DNA of 33,177 nt from Flavobacteriales bacterium (GTDB lineage: Bacteria; Bacteroidota; Bacteroidia; Flavobacteriales; TMED113): contig PBCX01000005.1 in the NCBI GenBank assembly GCA_002718035.1, positions 139,638 to 172,814 on the forward strand, written 5' to 3'. Position 1 is the first letter of the stretch; every line of letters starts with the position of its first letter. Below the pieces are notes generated by a model, which saw only the letters and a program-made list of their open reading frames with translations, did no database searches and was not told the DNA's origin. Position numbers and translations under genes: made by a program. Of the stretch, positions 1 through 7,451 are shown one piece after another.

Positions 1-593
1 TTTTCATCACAATTTAGTTTGTTTACATTGTTTCTTTCTAATTTTATTACCGATGATTCTACTTTAGGGGGAGGGGTAAAGTTTTCTTTGCCAACATTCA
101 GTATTATTTCGCAGTTGTAATAAGCTTGAATTAATACTGAAATGATTCCATATTTTTTAGAATTAGGTTTACTGCAAATTCTTTCTGCAACTTCTTTTTG
201 AAACATTCCAACTATTATATTTATAGAATGTTTAATTTCTAGAATTTTAAATAATATTTGAGTTGATATATTGTATGGAAAATTACCAATAATTAAATTT
301 CTACTTTTAAGAAATGGTTTAATGTTAATTTTTAAGAAATCTCCATGTATTATATTATTTATTTTGGGGAAATTCTTTTTCAAAAATTGAACAGCTTCCT
401 CATCTATCTCAATTAATATTGGTTGACATTCTTTGATTATGAATTTTGTTAAGAAGCCCGTGCCTGGTCCAATTTCTATAATTTGATCAAAATCTTTAAA
501 ATTAATAATCTTGATAATTTCTTCTGCTATAGTTTTATTATTTAAGAAATGTTGTCCGAATCTTTTTTTTGTTCGAAATTGAAATGAGTTCAT
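1..593 (-). CDS. rsmA: 16S rRNA dimethyladenosine transferase RsmA (KsgA), C-terminus cut by window edge
   Basis: My translation of the minus strand from the ATG at 593 gives an open frame of 197 codons that runs off the window. It carries the N-terminal RFGQHFL motif (residues 11-17), the SAM-binding EIGPGTG (40-46) and the catalytic-site NFPYN (104-108), followed by a VGMFQKEVAERI stretch. These are the hallmarks of the RsmA/KsgA family, which dimethylates two adjacent adenosines near the 3' end of 16S rRNA late in small-subunit assembly. The family is usually about 260 residues, so roughly the last quarter is missing. It lies 49 bases after the DUF2805 gene and is probably the distal visible gene of the serS-TPR-DUF2805-rsmA run. 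Identification is secure from the motifs. Confidence 0.95.
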   Translation of the reverse strand, partial: MNSFQFRTKKRFGQHFLNNKTIAEEIIKIINFKDFDQIIEIGPGTGFLTKFIIKECQPILIEIDEEAVQFLKKNFPKINNIIHGDFLKINIKPFLKSRNLIIGNFPYNISTQILFKILEIKHSINIIVGMFQKEVAERICSKPNSKKYGIISVLIQAYYNCEIILNVGKENFTPPPKVESSVIKLERNNVNKLNCDE

Positions 594-642
594 TAAATAA
601 ATATATGATTTATCTTTATCAGTTTAAAGTCTTTTAATTTAT

Positions 643-879
643 TTAAAAAAACTTTTGGTTTGTAGATTTAAATCTAAATGAGTTAGATGTCTTCAAATGT
701 TTGGTTTTCCTACCTTTAACTCTTTTTCTCCACATAATAAATGAGCTTTTTTTCATTTCATTGCGCATAATTATTCTTACATCATTTTCTTTTAATCCAA
801 ACTGAAAATTTATTGCCTCAAATGGTGTTCTATCTTCCCATGCCATTTCAATAATTCTATCTATATTTTTTTCTAACAA
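643..879 (-). CDS. DUF2805 / TIGR03643 family small protein
   Basis: A 78-residue protein with the conserved core DRIIEMAWEDRTPFEAI near the N-terminus, then FGLKENDVRIIMR and SSFIMWRKRVKGR-KTKH. I recognise this as the DUF2805 (TIGR03643) family, short proteins widespread in Bacteroidota and some proteobacteria with no established function. The layout of short helices and the basic, Lys/Arg-rich C-terminal half suggest a small helix-turn-helix-like or nucleic-acid-binding fold, but that is inference. There is no signal peptide or membrane segment, so it should be cytoplasmic. It starts 6 bases after the TPR gene ends and precedes rsmA, so it is probably co-transcribed with serS and rsmA, a translation-linked context. 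Confidence 0.85.
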   Translation of the reverse strand: MLEKNIDRIIEMAWEDRTPFEAINFQFGLKENDVRIIMRNEMKKSSFIMWRKRVKGRKTKHLKTSNSFRFKSTNQKFF

Positions 880-885
880 AACTTT

Positions 886-2706
886 TTACTTATTTCTTAA
901 TTTTCTATATCTTTTTCTTGACTCTGCAAGAAAAATACTACCTGGTTGTTCTACTAATATAGCTTCATATTTTTCCATCGCATTATCTTTTTTATTTAAT
1001 ATATCTCCAAAAATACATGCTTGTTTAAATAATGCATCATCATATAGTATTGATTCATCCCCGTATTTTTCAATAATTTCTTCCAAGAATTTCAAGGCTT
1101 TTTCATAATTTTTTTCTTTAATTTCTATTTCTGCTTTTTTAAATAGAATTTCATCAATTAAACTATGGTCTGGAAATATATTTTCAATATCTTCAAAGAT
1201 AGAATTTGCTTTGTTATAGTTGTTTTGAAATATATATAATTCACCTTTCGCAAATTTTTCTAATGCTGTCTTTGTGGTATCCAAGTTTAAATTATCTGTT
1301 ATTAATAATGAAAGCTGAATTGAGTTATTAGATACTAATTTTGAAGTAGATTTTTTTAATACATCTAATTGAGTTTGCGCCCAATTAAAATTACCATTAT
1401 AATAATCAACTTTTATTTTTTTAAATTTTGCTTCTTGTCCAACAATGTCATTTTTAAATTTCTTTTCAACTTGTGAGTAATATAATATTGCATCCCATTT
1501 TTTTCCCTCAGATAATAAAATATCACCTAGTTCCATTTTCAAAGTTGCAACTTTTTTTTCATTTAAATTTTTATTTTCAATAATGGGGATTAATATTTTT
1601 TTTGCTTTCTCAGAATTCATTTCGTAAAAAGCAATAATATTCGCAAGGTTCTTAATTACTGTAATGGTCTCATTTTTTACTCCTAACTGCTCAATTACTT
1701 TTTCATTATCATCAATTATTTTTTTAATATCACTATTTAATTTAATGGGTAACGAATTAAATTGTAAATTTTTTATATTATTTAATTGTAAAATACTTTC
1801 TTCATAGTAAATGCCATTTTTAGTTTTATTTACTAAATAGTTAAAAGCTTTTTTTGCAATTTCAAATTCCTTATTAGAAATAGCAATTTCACCTAATTCA
1901 AATATTTTATTCTCTTGGTAATCAATTCTTTTGTCTATTGAGATTGTATTTTGAATAGCTTTTTCGAAGTTTTTTTCTTGAAGATATACCCATATAAGGA
2001 GATCATTTAAAATTTCAGTTTCTTTTTTTTGTAATTCTTTTATTATACTTTTTTTTAAAATTATGTTGTTTTCATTTTCTGGATCATCATTAATAGTCCT
2101 TCCTATTCTAGATTTACAATTTTGCATATATCCAGGGGATCTGTATAATAATTCGATTAACTCTAAATACATATTTTTAATTTGACCAAGATTTGAGTAG
2201 ATATTTGAAATTTGAAAAGAGTAATTTTGGTTTGGAAAATTTTCTTTAGCAATTAAATAGGCTTTAAGAGAAAATTCGTATTGTTTTTTTGAATAAAAAT
2301 TAGATGCGACAGTTCCTGAGAATTTTGGGTTCAATTTAATTTCATCAATCGATTTTTGAAATACTTTTTCGCCTGACATTTCATCTCCTTTTAATATATA
2401 TATTTCTCCCAAATCAATTAGAAGACTTGGATTTTTTCCATACCTGTTATAATGCGACTTTGCTAGTTTAATAGCTTTTTCATAATCGTACTTTTTTTTT
2501 AAACATTCAAGGTATGGCTTATATATTTTAGAGGTTTTTTCCTTTTTATATATTTTCTGGTACAATGAGATGGCTTCTTCATATTTATTTTCGGCTACTA
2601 ATTTTTTTGCTTTGATTAAATCAGTATTGATTTTTTGAGAGTAACCGGCTTTAGGAGCGAAAATGGTAATTAAAAAAAAACAATAAATTATTTTTAAATA
2701 TAGCAT
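886..2706 (-). CDS. Secreted tetratricopeptide-repeat protein
   Basis: A 606-residue protein with a clear signal peptide (a hydrophobic stretch at about residues 4-18, then a probable cleavage near AGYSQ at 20-24). The rest is almost entirely helical repeats of TPR type: examples are KKLVAENKYEEAISLYQKIY at the start, ELGEIAISNKEFEIAKKAF in the middle, and KAEIEIKEKNYEKALKFLEE near the end. This architecture is typical of periplasmic or outer-membrane-associated scaffolds in Bacteroidota. TPR domains bind peptides or partner proteins; no catalytic residues are seen. No lipobox is visible, so it is predicted to be soluble in the periplasm. The gene starts 1 base after the serS stop codon, so the two are translationally close. 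The precise role is unknown; a part in outer-membrane or secretion assembly is only a guess. Confidence 0.85.
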   Translation of the reverse strand: MLYLKIIYCFFLITIFAPKAGYSQKINTDLIKAKKLVAENKYEEAISLYQKIYKKEKTSKIYKPYLECLKKKYDYEKAIKLAKSHYNRYGKNPSLLIDLGEIYILKGDEMSGEKVFQKSIDEIKLNPKFSGTVASNFYSKKQYEFSLKAYLIAKENFPNQNYSFQISNIYSNLGQIKNMYLELIELLYRSPGYMQNCKSRIGRTINDDPENENNIILKKSIIKELQKKETEILNDLLIWVYLQEKNFEKAIQNTISIDKRIDYQENKIFELGEIAISNKEFEIAKKAFNYLVNKTKNGIYYEESILQLNNIKNLQFNSLPIKLNSDIKKIIDDNEKVIEQLGVKNETITVIKNLANIIAFYEMNSEKAKKILIPIIENKNLNEKKVATLKMELGDILLSEGKKWDAILYYSQVEKKFKNDIVGQEAKFKKIKVDYYNGNFNWAQTQLDVLKKSTSKLVSNNSIQLSLLITDNLNLDTTKTALEKFAKGELYIFQNNYNKANSIFEDIENIFPDHSLIDEILFKKAEIEIKEKNYEKALKFLEEIIEKYGDESILYDDALFKQACIFGDILNKKDNAMEKYEAILVEQPGSIFLAESRKRYRKLRNK

Positions 2707-2707
2707 T

Positions 2708-3976
2708 TTAGGAAATTAATTTAAATCCTGTATATTCCCACAAACGTTGTGGTATTTTTATTCCAGAATTAGTTTGGTTATTTTCTAAAATAGCAGCCAT
2801 AATTCTTGGTAATGCTAGTGAGCTTCCATTTAATGTATGACAGAAATCTAAAGTTGTATTTTCTCTAATTTTAATATTGGATCTTATAGATTGAAAAGAT
2901 TCAAAATTAGAAACAGAGCTAACTTCCAGCCATTTTTCTTGAGCTGCAGAGAATACTTCAAAGTCGAATGTTAAAGCTGATGAAAAACTCAAATCTCCTC
3001 CACACAATTTGACTAACCTAAAAGGCAGCCCTAACTCTAACAATAATTTAGAAACATGATCAATCATTTCTTCAAGAATTTTATAAGAATTTTTTGGATG
3101 AGCTATTTGTACAATTTCAACTTTATCAAATTGATGAAGTCTATTTAATCCTCTAACATTTTTTCCATATGAACCAGCCTCTCTTCTAAAGCAAGGTGAG
3201 TATGCTGTTAGTTTTTTTGGAAGTTCATTAGATTCTAGGATTTGATTTCTATATATGTTTGTTAAAGGAACTTCAGCAGTAGGTATTAAAAATAAGTTAT
3301 CTTTTTCAATATGGTACATTTGACCTTCTTTATCAGGGTAGTTACCAGTTCCAAACGCAGATTCCTGATTAACTAAGTGCGGAGGGAGATATTCGTTATA
3401 ACCATTTTTTATATTATAATCTAAGAAAAAATTAATTAATGCACGTTGTAATTTTGCACCTTTATTTTTATATAAAGGAAAACCTGAGCCTGTGATAGTG
3501 TTACCTTTTTCAAAATCAATTAGGTTATATTTTTTAGCAATATCCCAATGAGGAATTTTATCTTGATCAAGATTTGGTAGCTCACCCTTTTGTAAAATAA
3601 TTTCGTTATCATTTTCGTTATTTCCTTGCGGTACTTCTATGTTAGGTAAATTAGGAATCTGAATAAGTTTTCCATTTATTTTTTCAATTAATTGTTTTTG
3701 ATTTTCCTTTTTTTCTTGAATTAGATCTTTAAGAGATTTAGTTTCTGTTTTTAATTTTTCTGCTTGTATTATATTTTTTTCAGCATAACAAATTCCAATT
3801 TCTTTTGACAATAAATTCATTTTATTTTGAAGTTCATTTAAATCTCTTTGTAGATTTATTCTTGAATTGTCAAGCTGAATAATTTCCATTATCAATTTTT
3901 TGCCATCAAAATTTTTTTTCTTTAAAATAGAAATGATATCATTAGGATTTTCTTTAATAAAATTTAATCGAAGCAT
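2708..3976 (-). CDS. serS: Seryl-tRNA synthetase
   Basis: A 422-residue class II aminoacyl-tRNA synthetase that charges tRNA-Ser in the cytoplasm. The N-terminal ~100 residues form the long antiparallel coiled coil that grips the tRNA-Ser variable arm (runs of Lys/Glu/Leu from residue ~30 to 105). The catalytic core shows motif 2 as CFRREAGSYGKNVRGLNRLHQF and motif 3 as GSSLALPRIMAAILEN near the C-terminus, with the TAEVPLTN active-site loop before motif 2. Length matches bacterial SerRS (about 420-430). It is the first gene of the minus-strand run that continues into the TPR gene 1 base later. No T-box or other leader is seen in the 84 bases between it and rpmA. Confidence 0.98.
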   Translation of the reverse strand: MLRLNFIKENPNDIISILKKKNFDGKKLIMEIIQLDNSRINLQRDLNELQNKMNLLSKEIGICYAEKNIIQAEKLKTETKSLKDLIQEKKENQKQLIEKINGKLIQIPNLPNIEVPQGNNENDNEIILQKGELPNLDQDKIPHWDIAKKYNLIDFEKGNTITGSGFPLYKNKGAKLQRALINFFLDYNIKNGYNEYLPPHLVNQESAFGTGNYPDKEGQMYHIEKDNLFLIPTAEVPLTNIYRNQILESNELPKKLTAYSPCFRREAGSYGKNVRGLNRLHQFDKVEIVQIAHPKNSYKILEEMIDHVSKLLLELGLPFRLVKLCGGDLSFSSALTFDFEVFSAAQEKWLEVSSVSNFESFQSIRSNIKIRENTTLDFCHTLNGSSLALPRIMAAILENNQTNSGIKIPQRLWEYTGFKLIS

Positions 3977-4060
3977 GATAATAATAATTAACTAAAATAA
4001 AGTTAGTAGATTTTTTAAAGAAAAATAAGCTTAACTTCTAATATATTTGATTGGTAAGAT

Positions 4061-4315
4061 TTAATTTGAAATTACGGAAACGTAAGATTTATTATTTCTT
4101 TTTTTCTTAAAATTAACCACTCCCTCGGTAAGAGCGTATAATGTATGGTCTTTACCCATTCCAACATTGTTGTCAGGATTATGAACAGTTCCCCTTTGTC
4201 TAACAATAATATTTCCGGGAATAACTTTTTGTCCACCAAAAATTTTAACACCCAATCGTTTTGAATGAGACTCTCTACCGTTTTTTGAACTACCAGCTCC
4301 TTTTTTATGTGCCAT
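4061..4315 (-). CDS. rpmA: 50S ribosomal protein bL27
   Basis: An 84-residue protein beginning [20 protein letters not shown], then LGVKIFGGQ and IIVRQRGT, all standard bL27. The flexible N-terminus of bL27 reaches toward the peptidyl-transferase centre. The start begins directly with MAHKKG, so there is no sign of the cleaved N-terminal extension found in Firmicutes L27. Its ATG overlaps the rplU stop codon by one base, and the rplU-rpmA order is the common one, so the two are co-transcribed. Confidence 0.98.
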   Translation of the reverse strand: MAHKKGAGSSKNGRESHSKRLGVKIFGGQKVIPGNIIVRQRGTVHNPDNNVGMGKDHTLYALTEGVVNFKKKRNNKSYVSVISN

Positions 4316-4677
4316 TACTTATCAGTTTTATCTTTTTTGACTTCTTTCTTTTTTGATGAAGTCTTTTTTAAAGAAATATTATCAATTTTAATTTTAGTAA
4401 GATATTGTCTGTGCCCGTTTTTAACTTTATAGCCTTTTCTTCGTTTCTTTTTAAAAACAATTACTTTGTCACCTTTTAAATGATCAATTATAGAAGCTGA
4501 AACACTAGCATTTTCCAATGACGGGTTTCCGATTGAAGTTTTACCTTTATCTTCAATTAGTAAAACATTATCAAATGACATTTTTTTACCAGGCTCTTTT
4601 TCTAACCTATTAACTATGAATATTTGACCTTTTTCAACTTTTAATTGCTTACCACCTATTTCGACAATAGCTTTCAT
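4315..4677 (-). CDS. rplU: 50S ribosomal protein bL21
   Basis: A 120-residue protein with the bL21 opening [17 protein letters not shown] and the basic loop [23 protein letters not shown] at about residues 77-99. The body ends near residue 100 as in other L21 proteins; the last ~17 residues are a low-complexity Lys-rich tail ([17 protein letters not shown]), an extension common in Bacteroidota. bL21 binds 23S rRNA. It is the promoter-proximal gene of the L21-L27 pair, with a strong promoter match upstream at 4697-4726. Confidence 0.97.
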   Translation of the reverse strand: MKAIVEIGGKQLKVEKGQIFIVNRLEKEPGKKMSFDNVLLIEDKGKTSIGNPSLENASVSASIIDHLKGDKVIVFKKKRRKGYKVKNGHRQYLTKIKIDNISLKKTSSKKKEVKKDKTDK

Positions 4678-4696
4678 TTTTTTTAATTTAGGATTG

Positions 4697-4726
4697 CAAA
4701 TATAATAAAAGAAAATATTTAAACAA
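4697..4726 (-). promoter_or_regulatory. Bacteroidota-type promoter of rplU-rpmA (TTG-N19-TATATTTG)
   Basis: On the minus strand, TATATTTG at 4704-4697 matches the TANNTTTG -7 box of the Bacteroidota housekeeping sigma factor. A TTG (4726-4724) lies exactly 19 bases upstream as the -33 element. The box ends 19 bases before the rplU ATG, so transcription would start about 13 bases before translation. Best-formed promoter for a protein gene in the window. Confidence 0.75.
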
Positions 4727-4786
4727 TAATTTTACGGATACATTTAAATTAATTATTGATTATGAAATTCAAAAATACTTAATCAG

Positions 4787-5191
4787 TTATTTGTCTATAC
4801 AACAATCATCATTACAACATTGACAAAATTTCAAGTTATATATGTGAAGTAATGCTAAAGTAATTCCTGAAGCATATGTAGTATTTAAAAATAAGTTTGA
4901 AAAATTAACAGATTTGGCAATAATAGAAGTAAGAAAAATAAACCACACAAACCATAAAAGTATTTTAACAGATTTATTAGTGGAGGTTTTTGTTGATCTA
5001 TAGATTGCGAAAAATGAAATTATAACAAATAAGTAGTCTAAAGATTGCCACCAAACCGGTGCATCTGCGCAGCAAATTTCAGTGCATAAAGATTGCGAAA
5101 TGAAAATAAATGGAGTGGCAATACAATGAATTAAGCACAATGTGCTACTAAAAGAGCCAATAGCATCGGGTTTTCTTAACAGTTCGATCAT
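4787..5191 (-). CDS. MerC-domain membrane protein
   Basis: A 134-residue integral membrane protein with about four hydrophobic segments. It fits the MerC family: a cysteine/histidine pair in the first segment (TLCLIHCIATPF, about residues 18-29), a CTEICCADAP loop after it, and a Cys-rich C-terminal tail (CQCCNDDCC). MerC proteins were named for Hg(II) uptake, but the many Bacteroidota copies sit outside mer operons and their ion is not established. No merA, merP, merT or merR is nearby. It diverges from the secreted HMA-domain Cys-rich protein across 147 bases, and the pair could handle the same metal. Metal binding is likely; zinc, iron or copper are all possible, and transport itself is inference. 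Confidence 0.8.
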   Translation of the reverse strand: MIELLRKPDAIGSFSSTLCLIHCIATPFIFISQSLCTEICCADAPVWWQSLDYLFVIISFFAIYRSTKTSTNKSVKILLWFVWFIFLTSIIAKSVNFSNLFLNTTYASGITLALLHIYNLKFCQCCNDDCCIDK

Positions 5192-5212
5192 TTATATTCT
5201 TGATTAAGAATA

Positions 5213-5220
5213 CAAATATA
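5213..5220 (-). promoter_or_regulatory. Probable -7 box for the MerC-domain gene
   Basis: TATATTTG on the minus strand (reverse complement of CAAATATA at 5213-5220) matches TANNTTTG and ends 21 bases before the start codon. A perfect inverted repeat, TTCTT-GATT-AAGAA at 5197-5210, lies between the box and the start, where a repressor would block transcription. No good -33 TTG is seen at the usual distance, so this is only a moderate call. Confidence 0.45.
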
Positions 5221-5297
5221 TAAATATATTTATATGTAATATATTGTAATTAATGATTTATTTACCAATAATACTATTTCTTAAATAAGTAATTTCT

Positions 5298-5305
5298 TAT
5301 ATTTG
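5298..5305 (+). promoter_or_regulatory. Probable -7 box for the HMA-domain gene and ctaA
   Basis: TATATTTG on the plus strand matches the TANNTTTG consensus and ends 33 bases before the ATG at 5339. It would serve the HMA gene and, through it, ctaA. No convincing -33 TTG is present at 18-20 bases upstream. The motif is partly AT background, so confidence is limited. Confidence 0.45.
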
Positions 5306-5338
5306 TTATTAATTAACTTTTGTTAAATATTAAGAATT

Positions 5339-5848
5339 ATGATTATGAAAAAAAATATATTTTTTACAGCTTTATTGTTTATGTTCTCTTTTATTGTTTT
5401 TTCTCAAAACAATACGATGAAAATAAAAATTGATGGAATGAAGTGCAAGGCAGGTTGTGCAATGTTCATAGAAAGTGAGTTGAATAAAATGAGAGGTGTA
5501 GTTGAAGCGAGTATTGATTTTTCTAACTCAACAGGTGAGGTTGTGATGAAAAAAAGAATTTCAGAATCATCTGTTCTTAATCAAATTAACAATCTTAAAG
5601 GAGGTTCTTACCAAGCAAGAGTTATAAATGATGTGACTAATCAAATAATGTTAAAACAAAGCTCTAAGACTTGTAGTAAAGGAAAGTCTTGTTGTCAAAT
5701 GACTGGGAAAACAGTTGCCTCGTGTGATAATAAATCTAAAGGATGTTGTAGTGGCGCTACAAAAAAAATTGTCAAGAAAGATAACTCTATAGCAAATATG
5801 TCCCCTGGTCATACTGGTTGTCGAAAAGCTTGTTGCGCAAACAAATAG
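5339..5848 (+). CDS. Secreted heavy-metal-associated (HMA) domain protein with Cys-rich metallothionein-like tail
   Basis: A 169-residue protein with three parts. A signal peptide (hydrophobic stretch ending near VFSQ) makes it periplasmic or exported. An HMA fold follows at about residues 28-95: the metal-binding loop reads GMKCKAGCA, a variant of the usual GMTCxxC with the spacing C-K-A-G-C. The last ~65 residues hold ten cysteines, nine of them arranged as three modules of one Cys, a 3-6 residue gap, then CC (around TCSKGKSCC, SCDNKSKGCC and GCRKACC). The start could instead be the ATG at 5345, which gives a more typical MKKN opening. It lies 6 bases before ctaA and diverges from the MerC gene. 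A periplasmic metal chaperone or sink is likely; copper for cytochrome oxidase is attractive because of ctaA but unproven. Confidence 0.8.
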   Translation: MIMKKNIFFTALLFMFSFIVFSQNNTMKIKIDGMKCKAGCAMFIESELNKMRGVVEASIDFSNSTGEVVMKKRISESSVLNQINNLKGGSYQARVINDVTNQIMLKQSSKTCSKGKSCCQMTGKTVASCDNKSKGCCSGATKKIVKKDNSIANMSPGHTGCRKACCANK

Positions 5849-5854
5849 TCATTT

Positions 5855-6880
5855 ATGAAAAAATCTAGGCTTTTTTCAAGATTAGCCAAGTTATCATTAA
5901 TATTTACATACTTAATCGTATTAGCTGGGGGGTTTGTTAGAATGACAGGCTCTGGCATGGGGTGTCCTGATTGGCCGAAGTGCTTTGGGTTATTAATTCC
6001 GCCAACAGATGAGAAACAAATATCTTGGGAAAAAAATCATTTTTATGAAAATAATAATATGTTAATTCATAATGATACATTATGGGTTTCAAAAGCAGAT
6101 TTTAATTCAACAAATGAATTCAATAGTAAAAATTGGAAAAAATATGAAAAACATAATTATGCAAAATTTAATGTTTTCCACACTTGGGCAGAATATATTA
6201 ACAGGTTAATAGGCGCTCTTACCGGATTATTTGTGTTGTGCTTATTTTTAGTATCAGTATTTAACATCAAAAATATGTTCCGAGAATTTTTGTTCAGTTT
6301 TACTTTAGTTGTTCTTTTTTTAGTACAAGCTTGGATTGGAGGGGAAGTAGTTTTTTCAGTACTCAACCCTTTTAAGATCACTATACATATGTTTGTTGCG
6401 TTAATTATTGTATGTCTTTTGTTAATACTTTTAAATTTTAATAGTTCAAAAAATTTTGAATCACTAATATTTAAAAAGAAAAAATTAAACTTTCTTATTT
6501 CATTAGTCTTAATATCATCTCTAGTTCAAATTTATTTTGGAACACAAGTAAGAGAATTTATAGATAGCTTAGAATTCGATAAATCAATGTGGACTTTAGA
6601 GATTAAGAATAGTAAAGTATATATTCATCAAATATTAGCAATTTTTGTATTTATATTTAATTTGTATTTATGCATTTATATTTCAGCAATATTTTCTTCT
6701 TTTAAAAAAATACCATTTGAAATATTTATGATTTTCAGTACTATATTTGCCTTAATAATAAGTGGATTTTTAATGCTTAACTTTAATTTTCCAGGCCTTG
6801 CTCAGCTAATACATTTATTTGCTGCTTTTATTTTATTCGGTGCACAATTTAACCTGTTAATAAGGTTTAATAATAGTTAG
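5855..6880 (+). CDS. ctaA: Heme A synthase (CtaA/COX15)
   Basis: A 341-residue, roughly eight-helix membrane protein of the COX15/CtaA family, which oxidises the C8 methyl of heme O to make heme A for aa3-type cytochrome oxidases. The N-terminus has the signature GGFVRMTGSGMGCPDWPKCFG (about residues 25-45). Four helix histidines match the heme-ligand positions of the family: H109 (HTWAEYINRL), H178 (TIHMFVAL), H258 (YIHQILA) and H320 (QLIHLFAA). The first periplasmic loop (residues ~47-108) is enlarged with polar residues. The gene follows the HMA protein by 6 bases and is probably in its transcript; its 3' end overlaps gldD on the opposite strand by 14 bases. Confidence 0.95.
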   Translation: MKKSRLFSRLAKLSLIFTYLIVLAGGFVRMTGSGMGCPDWPKCFGLLIPPTDEKQISWEKNHFYENNNMLIHNDTLWVSKADFNSTNEFNSKNWKKYEKHNYAKFNVFHTWAEYINRLIGALTGLFVLCLFLVSVFNIKNMFREFLFSFTLVVLFLVQAWIGGEVVFSVLNPFKITIHMFVALIIVCLLLILLNFNSSKNFESLIFKKKKLNFLISLVLISSLVQIYFGTQVREFIDSLEFDKSMWTLEIKNSKVYIHQILAIFVFIFNLYLCIYISAIFSSFKKIPFEIFMIFSTIFALIISGFLMLNFNFPGLAQLIHLFAAFILFGAQFNLLIRFNNS

Positions 6881-7451
6881 AATCCCATTTAATTGTTTCA
6901 ATTATTTTAACAATATCTTTTTTATAAAAGTCAATTACAGGTTTTAAGGAGTCTCTATTAATTTTTATTATTTTATTTTTAGTTATTGGATACATAGAAC
7001 CCCTAAGAAAGTGTTTTTTTTTGTCTGTTACATAGAATTGAATTGGGGTAGCTACTTCTCCACTTAATTCGTAAATCACAAAGTTAGATTCATCATTAGA
7101 TGTCTCCCATATGCCATCAGCTTTTCTGTAATGACCTTCATAAACTAAATTATGAACATCTTGAACTAAAGAGTCCAAATTTTCATCAATCATATGATAT
7201 GATAAATGAATATTTATATTATTATTTTTATTTTCTAAATTTATCCAACATTTATTTCTATTATTTCTCACAACTTTCAAATATTCTGGTAATTCAAATG
7301 AAAAATTACAATTTTTAAAATCGTAATATTCATAGTTTTTTTGTGGTAAATCAATTCTAAAGTAGCCAAATGGGGCAATTTTATTTTTTTTAGAACAAGA
7401 GTAAAATAGAATTGAAATAATTACAATAAAAATAATTTTTCTAATTTTCAT
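6867..7451 (-). CDS. gldD: Gliding motility lipoprotein GldD
   Basis: A 194-residue lipoprotein: a hydrophobic signal peptide ends in ILFYSC, with Cys19 as the likely lipid-attachment residue, followed by SKKN. The mature start, PFGYFRIDLPQKNYEYYD, is the conserved opening of GldD, with YFRIDLP as the diagnostic string. GldD is required for gliding and for the type IX secretion system in Flavobacterium; its exact biochemical role is not settled. It overlaps gldE by 11 bases, and the gldE-gldD pairing with ssb and mutY upstream is a common flavobacterial arrangement. It implies that the host carries, or descends from carriers of, gliding/T9SS machinery. Confidence 0.93.
   Translation of the reverse strand: MKIRKIIFIVIISILFYSCSKKNKIAPFGYFRIDLPQKNYEYYDFKNCNFSFELPEYLKVVRNNRNKCWINLENKNNNINIHLSYHMIDENLDSLVQDVHNLVYEGHYRKADGIWETSNDESNFVIYELSGEVATPIQFYVTDKKKHFLRGSMYPITKNKIIKINRDSLKPVIDFYKKDIVKIIETIKWDSNYY

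Noticed and set aside
4735-4790. Possible terminator after the MerC gene
   Set aside because: Only a weak six-pair stem (TGATTA/TAATCA) with a loop of more than 20 bases and no T tract in the right place.
4787-5191. Mercury-resistance operon
   Set aside because: Only a MerC-domain protein is present; no merA, merT, merP or merR is in the window, and MerC proteins are common outside mer operons.
6157-6381. Minus-strand open frame of 74 codons
   Set aside because: Lies wholly inside ctaA on the opposite strand, has low-complexity composition and no family resemblance.
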